Shown here: piece after piece, positions 48,737-56,362 of the stretch | Numbering within the stretch: the stretch's first letter is position 1 | Layout of the letters: every line of letters starts with the position of its first letter | DNA from: a virus | DNA length: 64,000 bases | Direction: 5' to 3' (one strand) | IMG/VR virus record: IMGVR_UViG_3300020419_000923 | Location: 1 to 64,000 of that record | Program-made: the position numbers and the translations under genes | The notes under the pieces: generated by a model | What the model saw: the letters and a program-made list of their open reading frames with translations, nothing else | What the model was told of the DNA's origin: nothing | The model's database searches: none

Positions 48737-49954
48737 CTAAGGCCCTATGTAGTTAGGGTCGTCATATCCTGGACCGTTTGTTCCACTAGCATCTGGAGAA
48801 GACTTAGATGAAATTGCTCCACTAGATGATGCGTTACTAAAAGCCTTTGCTCCTGCCATTGCTAAACCAGCCAATGCTAAGGTACTGGCGCCACCTCCGC
48901 CACCTCCGCCTTTAGGAAAAGCTACTCCTGCCACTCCACTTACATCTATTCCTGATGCTTGACCAATGGCATCTAAACCTTCACCTATTAATTCTCCGGT
49001 TATCCCTGCCTTTGATAAGTTGCCTAAGTTTTGAGCTGAGTTTGCCGCACGTAATACCGTTCCAAAATCAACAGTACCGCCTTGTATATCAGCAAGTACA
49101 GAACCTGCTCCTGCTAACACACCACCAGCACCTAATAAACTAGAAGCGCCTCCTCCTGATAAAGAATTAGGACTAGGACTTTTATCATAATGTTCTACAC
49201 CAAATCCCTTAGGACCTGCTTTACCAACTGGACCTCTACTGTAATGAACTGTTTCATATTCTAAAACCATTTGGTTAGCAACAGGAGTTTGGCCATCACT
49301 GTTATCCATAGTATCATGCGACCAACTTGAAATAATTGGATTAATAAGTGTCATTGCTGTATATCTTTTTCTTGACAATTGATATATCGTAATATTGTTA
49401 AAGAAAGGAGCAAAACTATCGTTGTCAAAACCGTATCTATACATTTTATCGCCGTATGCTTGACCTCTATTGTATGCGGCATGATTATGATATTCTTTGA
49501 TTGTTGGATCTGGTGCTCCTGCTGGCATTACCTTTGAATATTGTCCATCTCGAAAATAGTATCTATAGTAGGCTTCCCACATAGCAGTTGTTACACCAAA
49601 AGCATCATCATGAAATGTAACTGTAATAGGTTGATAATCTATTCTTTTTTGTACAACTCTTTTTCTATTGTATTGATGTTTTACGTCCACCTGCACATTA
49701 TAACGAGGAAGGTCAACTGATTTAACAAGCATGTTTAGTTCGTTAATATGTTTTTGTGCAAGTTGCGGTATTACAGAAGCCGCTTCTCTGTTTATATCTA
49801 TTGATACATGATAAAGAAATTTTACTTTAGGCGAAAGTCTATGACTATCATCAACGTATAGTCTAGCACCATGTTGATAATCCGCTAGGTTACCTTTTGG
49901 GTTCAACGCCCCTGATGCTATATTATCTAAAAAACCATTTAAAAAGTTTGCCAT
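48737..49954 (-). CDS. baseplate/tail tube protein, gp54- or gp48-like
   Basis: 405 aa. The N-terminal 235 residues have the tail-tube-like pattern FLYHVSIDINREA, MLVKSVDLPRYNVQVDVKHQYNRKR, IDYQPITVTFHDDAFG and WEAYYRYYF, comparable to gp19/gp54/gp48 tube proteins. The remainder is Gly/Ala/Ser-rich (KGGGGGGGAST, LALAGLAMAGAKAF). Probably the tube initiator or cap. GATAAATA lies five bases before the ATG. Confidence 0.7.
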   Translation of the reverse strand: MANFLNGFLDNIASGALNPKGNLADYQHGARLYVDDSHRLSPKVKFLYHVSIDINREAASVIPQLAQKHINELNMLVKSVDLPRYNVQVDVKHQYNRKRVVQKRIDYQPITVTFHDDAFGVTTAMWEAYYRYYFRDGQYSKVMPAGAPDPTIKEYHNHAAYNRGQAYGDKMYRYGFDNDSFAPFFNNITIYQLSRKRYTAMTLINPIISSWSHDTMDNSDGQTPVANQMVLEYETVHYSRGPVGKAGPKGFGVEHYDKSPSPNSLSGGGASSLLGAGGVLAGAGSVLADIQGGTVDFGTVLRAANSAQNLGNLSKAGITGELIGEGLDAIGQASGIDVSGVAGVAFPKGGGGGGGASTLALAGLAMAGAKAFSNASSSGAISSKSSPDASGTNGPGYDDPNYIGP

Positions 49955-49959
49955 ACTAA

Positions 49960-49967
49960 TATTTATC
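49960..49967 (-). promoter_or_regulatory. late promoter GATAAATA
   Basis: GATAAATA, five bases (TTAGT) and ATG 49954: the same compact arrangement as at 43868-43875. No ribosome binding site can fit. Confidence 0.7.
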
Positions 49968-49996
49968 TTATAGAATTAACTATGTATTTAATAAGA

Positions 49997-50437
49997 TCAG
50001 CAACCTACGCCAAATACGTCTATTTCTTCATTATCTTTAGCCATAGATTTGATTTCAAGTACATTGAAATTAGGATCTTCTACAAAAAATGTTTCTTGTT
50101 GGTATTCAGTGTTCTCAAATCTTATATACGGCGAATCTAAAAAGCCACCATTAGCTAATACTTTTTCTTTTACAACATGGAAGTCATCATATGCTAAATG
50201 TATGCCAAAATGTGGAACACAAACTTCTCCCATATCGACACTATGTCTTTCTCTTTCAGGACCTTTACTTTGTCTAGGGGTTGTTGAATGTAGAGTCAAC
50301 TCGTTACCCCAAAAATCAATGTCCTGCCATTTTCCTTCTTCTGCCATATCCAACTCACAACCTAGTACTTCCTGGTACCAAGGCACAGTGATAGATAAGT
50401 CGCCACCTTCAATGGCTAAATGAAATCTGTTACTCAA
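49997..50437 (-). CDS. VOC-family protein (COG3565-type predicted dioxygenase)
   Basis: 146 aa vicinal-oxygen-chelate fold. FHLAIEGGDLSITVPWYQEVLGCEL opens the first beta-alpha-beta-beta-beta unit (quoted by FHLAI and WYQEVLGCEL); VPHFGIHLAYDDFHVVKEKV and FFVEDPNFNVLEIKS form the second. Metal ligands fit H6, H in HFGIHL and E in VLEIKS. The start is TTG 50437 with AAGGAG six bases upstream. Function in the phage is unknown. It sits alone between the tube protein gene and a terminator, so it is an insertion in the tail gene block. Confidence 0.83.
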   Translation of the reverse strand: MSNRFHLAIEGGDLSITVPWYQEVLGCELDMAEEGKWQDIDFWGNELTLHSTTPRQSKGPERERHSVDMGEVCVPHFGIHLAYDDFHVVKEKVLANGGFLDSPYIRFENTEYQQETFFVEDPNFNVLEIKSMAKDNEEIDVFGVGC

Positions 50438-50492
50438 TGGAATCTCCTTTAGAATTTTTTTTGCTACTTGTAGATATTTAGTTTTAGGTCAT

Positions 50493-50521
50493 AAAAAAAG
50501 GGCCCCGGAAGGCCCTTTTTT
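50493..50521. terminator. strong bidirectional terminator
   Basis: GGGCC (50500-50504) pairs with GGCCC (50511-50515), extended by A-run/T-run pairing on both sides. It lies between gene 19 and the VOC gene. Confidence 0.88.
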
Positions 50522-50543
50522 GAATACTTTTTTAAATTAAATA

Positions 50544-51173
50544 TTAACCGTTTCCACCGCCTGTAATAGCTGTGTTAACTGTTCTACCAATTGCTGTTCC
50601 TATACCTGTACCTTGTGGTGTTTGTATAGCATTGTCGTATCTAATTGTAAGTGTAACAGTAACTGGTGCTGATTCAGCATAGTTTAATGTATTATAGTTA
50701 GCACTCTCAACATAACATCCGTATAGTTCAAATGTCTCTAGTACTGATGGAGCATTAGCACCGTTACCACCATCGAGTATTTCCATTCTGGTAACGAATT
50801 TGTAATCGCTTCCTGACGCCGCACTTGACATTTCAAAGAAGTCTAACTGTTTCTGTAATTGTTCACCGACAAATTTTTGTACGTTGTTGCTTACATCTTC
50901 ACGTAAAGTTAAAGTAATAGGCTCCCAAGTATGTTTACCTGCTAGGTATACTCTTGAGTTGTAAATGTCAACAGTCATTTGATCGAAACTTACGTTTGGT
51001 CTAGTTATGTCCATTACCTGTTTTGTTAATTCAGTTGTTGGACTTGATACTCCAAAATTTTCTAGCGATACCCTAAAACGGTATGCTAATTTTGGCATCA
51101 ATAACCCTTGGTTAGATGCACTCGCGTTACTATCTAAGGGTACTGTTAACTTTGAAAGTGTTGAAATTGCCAT
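50544..51173 (-). CDS. 19: tail tube protein gp19
   Basis: 209 aa. LAYRFRVSLENFG, TRPNVSFDQMTVDIYNSRVYLAGKHTWEPITLTLRED (quoted by VSFDQMTVDIYNSRVYLAGK) and FELYGCYVESANYNTLNYAES are typical of T4-like gp19 in marine phages. Polymerises into the tube inside the gp18 sheath. T4 gp19 is 163 aa; the extra length is a Gly/Thr-rich C-terminus (GTGIGTAIGRTVNTAITGG). A late promoter and GGAG precede it. Confidence 0.92.
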   Translation of the reverse strand: MAISTLSKLTVPLDSNASASNQGLLMPKLAYRFRVSLENFGVSSPTTELTKQVMDITRPNVSFDQMTVDIYNSRVYLAGKHTWEPITLTLREDVSNNVQKFVGEQLQKQLDFFEMSSAASGSDYKFVTRMEILDGGNGANAPSVLETFELYGCYVESANYNTLNYAESAPVTVTLTIRYDNAIQTPQGTGIGTAIGRTVNTAITGGGNG

Positions 51174-51194
51174 TCTATATGCTCCTATTACTTT

Positions 51195-51202
51195 TATTTA
51201 TC
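51195..51202 (-). promoter_or_regulatory. late promoter GATAAATA, gene 19
   Basis: GATAAATA 21 bases before the gene 19 ATG, with TAGGAG between. It lies a few bases beyond the gene 18 stop. Confidence 0.7.
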
Positions 51203-51205
51203 ATA

Positions 51206-54200
51206 TTATAGTCCTGCTATTTCACCTGTATTTTTAAGTCTCAATGGAATGTATATAAACTCCACTGCTTTTACTGGCTCTATAGCTATATCTACATAAA
51301 GTTCATTTCTATCAATTCTAGATGGTGTGTTGTTTGATTCATCACACACAACTAGGAAGTCATATAATGCTCTTTGTGAAACAAGTTCTAACATTAAACT
51401 ATCAACTTGTGCCTTGATCTCATCACGTGTAATCTTATCATTAGGTTCAAAGATGTAAGGCTTAGCAAGTTTCTTAAGTTGTGATCTCAAGTAAATTACT
51501 AAACGTGCTACGTTGATTCTATCTAACGCACTAGCATTTCTTGCTCTAGTTTTTTGTCCGAAGTTAACTAATCCTGCTCCTGTTAAGAACGTAATTGGAT
51601 TGATGTTTAAAGAATACAATGTATCTCTTTGACCTTCGTTCAATGCTATTGATTTAAATTCTCCTTCAGCATCAACAAATCCTGCCGCACTAGCGTTTGT
51701 AATGCCACCGCGTCTTGTTCCTGCTGGAGCAAACCATGGAAACGATACTTGATCACTTAATGCAAAAGTTCTCATTATAGCATGACTTGGTGGAACAACA
51801 ACATTATTTCCGGCATTGTCACTTGTGAATAAGCTAGGATAAAATACTCCTAAGTATTCATCTCTTGAAACAAGTCCATCGTCGTTATCTTCAACAGCAA
51901 GAGCAGTATTATTACCCCAGTTGTTTAAAGTTGTTCCATCTGATTTTAATCTAAATGGTGAGTCACCAATAATAAATGCTGTTAAGCCTCTATCATTGTT
52001 AAGTGAAATCATTTCACCTATTAGTTCTGGATAACCTGGAGTAGCCATTACGTTGAATAGTCTTGATTCATCGTCTCTAATCTCTTGGTTACTATTAACT
52101 AGTGATTGTAATGCTTGTATTACAACTTTACGTTGTGCTTTACGACCAAAGCTACCTTTACCGTTTGGTTGGTTAGCTGACTCAGTTACCCATCTGTGTG
52201 GATAATAAGTAGCCATGCTCTCGTCATTTTTTCTAACGTTTTTAGCTGTTAAGTCTACATAGTTTCTAACGAATTTTTTAACATTGAATCCGCTTCTACG
52301 TAAGTTCCATAACAACATGCCTTTTGGATAAAGTGCTGGATCCGGAGCATCAAAGTCTAAAAAGTCACTTACTAATAATTCAGCAATAGTTCCTTTAGGT
52401 GCTTCTCCATTTGTTCCGTTTGTTCCACCAGTTGTTCCATATCTAGCATCAGCAAATAAAATACCATCTTCAGTAGTTTGATCACCTTCATCTACAGCAA
52501 GCCATTTTTGAAGATCTGCGTTGTATTTGTAAACTTCTGGATAGCTTTCTAAGTCTGCTGTACTAATCCAAAGATCACCTGTTACCAATGGTGTAGTATC
52601 TGATTGTTGTGTAGGTTCTGTAGCACTTACTATTGGACCTGCTGGATCTGCTGAAGAGTATACGTTTGCGTAACCTTTCCAAGTAGTTCCATCGTGTACC
52701 AACATGTCAACTTCGTCAACAATTGAACTGTACCATAATCTACCGTTTGTTGTTAATGATGTTGGAGCATTTGGTCCAGCATTGTAAGTTAAAATTTTCC
52801 AATTTGTAGCATGGAAATCATAAGCACTATCACCTGTTGGTGCTGTGTAAAGATTCGCTGTTCCTAATTTTGTGCTGTAGTTGTAAGCACTAAATCCTGC
52901 GTTTTGGAAAGCATTGTCTGTATCTTTAATACGCATTTCACCACCATCATTGTGTGAAATAACAAGTCTATTACTTGCGTCTACACTTGCTTGTATATTT
53001 GTAAAGCCATGTGCGTTAATTGCGTCAGCAAATAAGTCAGCATCTGATGTAGCACCAGTTGCCGTAAATGCTAAAGCTACGCCTGCGTCTAAAGCCGCTT
53101 GGTTTACTTTACTTTCACCTAATGTAAAATTAAAAGTTCCTGCCGCAAAAGTACTTGCCGTAATTGCGTTTGAAGTAATAGTAGTTGATCCTGAAGCATT
53201 TCTAGCAAAAATTGTAAAATCAAATTCTTCATTTTCTGCTATTGTTGTATGTGCTTGAATATATGTAGCACCTACCGCAAGATTAATTCCACCACCTGCT
53301 TTATCTAAATTAAATAAAGCCGCTTCGTTTGTTTTGTAAACTGGAGCAGACTGATCTACCCATAGTTTAGTAGTTGTGTTGTATACTTTAACTTTGTAAT
53401 TAGCACCCAAGTTAGCATCTGTAGTTTTAAACCAAACAGAACCTGAAGGTCTTGTTTTTGTATCTGCAGTCTTGAACGCTGGAACAGCCGTATGTGGAGC
53501 AATTTCTAACGCAGGAGCAAAGTAAGTTCCTGCTGTGATACCTAAGTCTGCTAACAATGTACCAGTTTGTCCAGCCGCGATAGAAATGGCGCCATCGTCG
53601 TCTGTTGAACCGTCAGTTGTTGAGCTTCCGTCACTGTAGATATAAAGTTTTCCGTCTACGCTCTTAGCACTTACACCTGTAATTGCCGCATTAGTAATCG
53701 CTGTTACCATGTTAGCAACAGATGTCCCTGAAATTGATACAGTTGATCCGTTAATTATAATTGATTGACCAGTTGACAAAGTTGGATTAGCAGTTGATCC
53801 TTGTATTGTTGGCCAACTTTTTACCCAATCTGATGATCCAACTTTTACCCAAGCACCGTCTGTGTTCTTGTAGTAAACTTTGTTAATTGTAGTTGTTGTA
53901 ACAACAGCATAACCGCCTACTTGCCCTACTGAACCTTTTGGTATACCTGTAATAGATTCACCTACTAAATTTGTTTTAGATGTGATTACTGTTGGAACTT
54001 TATTTGTAAATGCTTGTCCGCCTGTTACAGTTACAGCATTTCCGTTCCATTCAAAAATTCCGTATTTTGTTAAAGCAGTATCAAACCAAAATGTTCCGTT
54101 TGCTGGTGCCGCCGCTGGCGCACTTGAACTTGGTGAAATTTCATTTAGGTCTATGTCGGCTCTTGTTACAAAAGCTCTGTTCGCAACACCTAAGAAAGAA

Positions 54201-54496
54201 TAAGCCGCTTGTAAACCATACTCGTTTAATTCGCCGCCGTTAATTGGATTGTTGTTGTTATCTGTTTCAAAGACTGGATCTCCGAACTTATCAGATAAGT
54301 CTCTTTGTGATGTAATAAGTTGTGGTACTCCAGCATTTGCTTTTGTAGTTCCACTAGCTGTTCCTGTCCCTGCCGCGTTTGTTTTATCTTGTCTAGATGC
54401 AACAAAAACCATAGGAGTCATTCCCGGTTCAGCTGGGGTGTAAAAACTTTCGTCTATAACACTAACATTTACACCTGGTGATATTAATGATGCCAT
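51206..54496 (-). CDS. 18: tail sheath protein gp18, greatly enlarged
   Basis: 1096 aa versus 659 in T4. Residues 1-130 (SPGVNVSVIDESFYTPAEPGM, NEYGLQAAYSFLGVANRAFVTRA) and about 700-1096 (FDAPDPALYPKGMLLWNLRRSGF, VNFGQKTRARNASALDRINVARL, PSRIDRNELYVDIAIEPVKAVEFIYIPL) form the conserved sheath core with the C-terminal handshake region. Residues 130-690 are a large Thr/Ala/Gly-rich insertion containing four W-type repeats, presumably outward-facing domains on the contractile sheath. Contracts to drive the tube through the envelope. A late-type promoter lies 31 bases upstream. Confidence 0.92.
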   Translation of the reverse strand: MASLISPGVNVSVIDESFYTPAEPGMTPMVFVASRQDKTNAAGTGTASGTTKANAGVPQLITSQRDLSDKFGDPVFETDNNNNPINGGELNEYGLQAAYSFLGVANRAFVTRADIDLNEISPSSSAPAAAPANGTFWFDTALTKYGIFEWNGNAVTVTGGQAFTNKVPTVITSKTNLVGESITGIPKGSVGQVGGYAVVTTTTINKVYYKNTDGAWVKVGSSDWVKSWPTIQGSTANPTLSTGQSIIINGSTVSISGTSVANMVTAITNAAITGVSAKSVDGKLYIYSDGSSTTDGSTDDDGAISIAAGQTGTLLADLGITAGTYFAPALEIAPHTAVPAFKTADTKTRPSGSVWFKTTDANLGANYKVKVYNTTTKLWVDQSAPVYKTNEAALFNLDKAGGGINLAVGATYIQAHTTIAENEEFDFTIFARNASGSTTITSNAITASTFAAGTFNFTLGESKVNQAALDAGVALAFTATGATSDADLFADAINAHGFTNIQASVDASNRLVISHNDGGEMRIKDTDNAFQNAGFSAYNYSTKLGTANLYTAPTGDSAYDFHATNWKILTYNAGPNAPTSLTTNGRLWYSSIVDEVDMLVHDGTTWKGYANVYSSADPAGPIVSATEPTQQSDTTPLVTGDLWISTADLESYPEVYKYNADLQKWLAVDEGDQTTEDGILFADARYGTTGGTNGTNGEAPKGTIAELLVSDFLDFDAPDPALYPKGMLLWNLRRSGFNVKKFVRNYVDLTAKNVRKNDESMATYYPHRWVTESANQPNGKGSFGRKAQRKVVIQALQSLVNSNQEIRDDESRLFNVMATPGYPELIGEMISLNNDRGLTAFIIGDSPFRLKSDGTTLNNWGNNTALAVEDNDDGLVSRDEYLGVFYPSLFTSDNAGNNVVVPPSHAIMRTFALSDQVSFPWFAPAGTRRGGITNASAAGFVDAEGEFKSIALNEGQRDTLYSLNINPITFLTGAGLVNFGQKTRARNASALDRINVARLVIYLRSQLKKLAKPYIFEPNDKITRDEIKAQVDSLMLELVSQRALYDFLVVCDESNNTPSRIDRNELYVDIAIEPVKAVEFIYIPLRLKNTGEIAGL
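52499..54100 (-). repeat. four degenerate W-type repeats inside the gp18 insertion
   Basis: Within the sheath insertion the pattern G-x-(L/V/F)-W-(F/Y/I)-x-T, about 8-16 residues, then a strand ending in x-W, occurs four times: residues 133-151 (GTFWFDT...IFEWNG), 350-380 (GSVWFKTTD...KLWVDQ), 583-607 (GRLWYSS...TTWKGY) and 639-666 (GDLWIST...QKWL). Similar single units occur near the C-termini of gp14 and gp15 here. Confidence 0.6.
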
Positions 54497-54527
54497 TTTG
54501 TTCTCCTGTATATCAACTGTTGTATGT

Positions 54528-54535
54528 ATTTAGTC
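54528..54535 (-). promoter_or_regulatory. late-type promoter variant ACTAAATA, gene 18
   Basis: ACTAAATA on the minus strand 31 bases before the gene 18 ATG, with an AGGAG site in between. Confidence 0.45.
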
Positions 54536-54601
54536 ATCTTAATAAAAATATACCAAGAAATAACATAATAAAAGGGGGCAAAAAGGTATGGTAAATACAG
54601 T

Positions 54602-54937
54602 ATGCGTCCTTTATGTTCATATTGTAAACAAAGACCTGCCGCAATAAATTATAAAAAAGCCGGCAAGACTTATTACAGGAGACAATGTGAGACTTGCTTA
54701 CACAATGGCAAGGAGCATGGTATACCTAGTTGGTTTAAGGCTGGTTATAGGATGAAACAAGAATGTGATAAGTGTGGATTCAAAGGCCACCCTGAGCAAT
54801 ATAATGTATATCATATTGATGGTAATTTAGTGAATACACACTACAGTAATTTAAAAACTATATGTGCTAATTGCCAGAGGCTTTTGCAGAAAAAAGGCGT
54901 AAAGTGGAAGCAAGGCGACCTCGTACCTGATTTTTAA
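54602..54937 (+). CDS. HNH-like zinc protein, 111 aa
   Basis: Three CxxC-type pairs (LCSYCKQR, CETCLHNG, CDKCGFKG) precede an HNH-like segment YHIDGNLVNTHYSNLKTICANCQ (key residues His, Asn and Asn/His; quoted by YHIDGN and NLKTICANC). This resembles small HNH endonuclease-like proteins with zinc knuckles seen in cyanophages and may be a homing or packaging nuclease. The last 71 nt are antisense to the gene 1 kinase. No clear promoter seen; GGGGG lies upstream. Confidence 0.65.
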   Translation: MRPLCSYCKQRPAAINYKKAGKTYYRRQCETCLHNGKEHGIPSWFKAGYRMKQECDKCGFKGHPEQYNVYHIDGNLVNTHYSNLKTICANCQRLLQKKGVKWKQGDLVPDF

Positions 54938-55493
54938 GATCTTCTATAGTACCTTCATTGTAGATATTATGTTCAAATGCTGTTTTTGCCCAACGCCATT
55001 CGCTAGGATGTATGTCCACAGGTTCTATATCTAAGTCTACATATTGCCTAAACCACAAAGGATCAGGACCACGTTTGACACACCATACCTTACCACTCAT
55101 TCCTTGGATAATTTCTGATTCATTTGAAAACCTAACATCCGGAATAACAAAATTTTTATCTGGATTATCTAAAATTTTTTTACGTACAAAACTTACCCAG
55201 ATTCCATCAAAGAATCCGTTACGCATACAGTCAGTGCCAAATTCTTGTAGAACTAATCTTGGTGTAATTTTTCTACCAGTTTCTTTGGTCCAAAAACTAT
55301 CTTCTTGCTCACGCCATACCCTGCTTTCAGGAGTTTCGCCTTCTAGCATATCTCTATCCCAGTCAAACATTGTAGCAACAGCATCTTTCAGCTTGTCGGC
55401 AAAACTTATTTTAACAAATTTGTGATCATCAACCAGGATGTCAGCAACAGTACCTTTACCACTTCCAATGAGTCCACATAAACCAATAATCAT
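54867..55493 (-). CDS. 1: deoxynucleoside monophosphate kinase (gene 1)
   Basis: Phosphorylates dNMPs, including modified hydroxymethyl-dCMP in T4. The P-loop is GLIGSGKGTVAD (residues 5-16). WDRDMLEGETPESRVWRE, LVLQEFGTDCMRNGFFDGIWV and NFVIPDVRFSNESEII are typical of phage dNMP kinases; T4 gp1 is 241 aa, this one 208. It has its own promoter 25 bases upstream. The 3' end overlaps the convergent HNH gene. Confidence 0.9.
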   Translation of the reverse strand: MIIGLCGLIGSGKGTVADILVDDHKFVKISFADKLKDAVATMFDWDRDMLEGETPESRVWREQEDSFWTKETGRKITPRLVLQEFGTDCMRNGFFDGIWVSFVRKKILDNPDKNFVIPDVRFSNESEIIQGMSGKVWCVKRGPDPLWFRQYVDLDIEPVDIHPSEWRWAKTAFEHNIYNEGTIEDLKNQVRGRLASTLRLFSAKASGN

Positions 55494-55518
55494 AGCGAGT
55501 CCTTATGTAATAGTAGTT

Positions 55519-55547
55519 ATTGTAACTGAAAAGTTTTAGTTTGTCAA
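55519..55547 (-). promoter_or_regulatory. sigma70-type promoter, gene 1
   Basis: On the minus strand, TTGACA (55547-55542), a 17-nt spacer and TACAAT (55524-55519), 25 bases before the ATG at 55493. It gives early expression to a gene embedded among late genes. Confidence 0.75.
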
Positions 55548-55554
55548 GTGGAAT

Positions 55555-56316
55555 TTAACCAATAGTAAAGGCGTAACCAGCGCCGCCACCAACCTGTGTG
55601 GCTACTTCTGCTTCTAGCTTTTCAATTTCTGACTGTGCTTCTGTTTTTAAAGCATCACCATTCATTGAAGATCCGCCCTGTGGTCCAGCTATCGTAGCAA
55701 ACTTTGAACGAGCTTCACCAAGCATGTACTTACATTTTGCGAGTGTATAATCTTTAATCCACTGTTGGGCTAGGTAATCATCTAATAACTCAAAGTCTGG
55801 TCTATAGTTGTAAGCATAAAGAAGTATTTCTTCATCTGATCGAGGACGTTGTAAAATAGATAATTTCTTTGTAACAGTATTCCATTTGAATTCAATAAAG
55901 GAACCAAACATTCTACCAACCAATTCTTGGTATCCTGCAAAAGCATTATAAGTTGCTAACCCGCCCATATTAGAACTAGCTAAAAGATATGTGTTTGTAT
56001 ACGCAAGGTTGAATGGTTCAAATAGTGTACCTCCGTCGCCACCACCTGATCTAGAACCAATACTTCTTCTAAATACCTGGCGTACTTCCATAACTTCTTG
56101 AGGTAGTGTATAATCATTTTGATCTATTACTAATGGTAAAAACATATAGGATTCTTCTACCGAATTATCTGAGCGTTGTCTGAACTTAGAAAGCGCCGCA
56201 TTAAGAGCTGTTTCGTAATGATCTGGATCTAACTCAACATCAATCATGCCTCCACCTAAATTTAGCTCAACATACTTGAATACTTCTTGTTTTTTCGTTT
56301 TTAAATTAGTTGCCAT
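55555..56316 (-). CDS. 13: neck protein gp13
   Basis: 253 aa. LGGGMIDVELDPDHYETALNAALSKFRQRSDNSVEESYMFL (quoted by ELDPDHYETALNAAL and RQRSDNSVEESY), YTLPQEVMEVRQVFRRSIGS, FNLAYTNTYLLASS and YNYRPDFELLDDYLAQQWIKDYTLA identify it. gp13 binds the portal and gp14 to close the packaged head. Transcribed away from gene 14, unlike T4. Late promoter CATAAATA and AAGGAAAG upstream. Confidence 0.88.
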   Translation of the reverse strand: MATNLKTKKQEVFKYVELNLGGGMIDVELDPDHYETALNAALSKFRQRSDNSVEESYMFLPLVIDQNDYTLPQEVMEVRQVFRRSIGSRSGGGDGGTLFEPFNLAYTNTYLLASSNMGGLATYNAFAGYQELVGRMFGSFIEFKWNTVTKKLSILQRPRSDEEILLYAYNYRPDFELLDDYLAQQWIKDYTLAKCKYMLGEARSKFATIAGPQGGSSMNGDALKTEAQSEIEKLEAEVATQVGGGAGYAFTIG

Positions 56317-56334
56317 ATTCTTTCCTTGCTACAG

Positions 56335-56342
56335 TATTTATG
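56335..56342 (-). promoter_or_regulatory. late promoter CATAAATA, gene 13
   Basis: CATAAATA reading leftward, 18 bases before the gene 13 ATG at 56316. It is back-to-back with the plus-strand late promoter for gene 14, four bases away. Confidence 0.65.
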
Positions 56343-56346
56343 CTCT

Positions 56347-56354
56347 GATAAATA
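56347..56354 (+). promoter_or_regulatory. late promoter GATAAATA, gene 14
   Basis: GATAAATA ends eight bases before the gene 14 ATG (56363), with no ribosome binding site between. Confidence 0.65.
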
Positions 56355-56362
56355 GTTATGTT

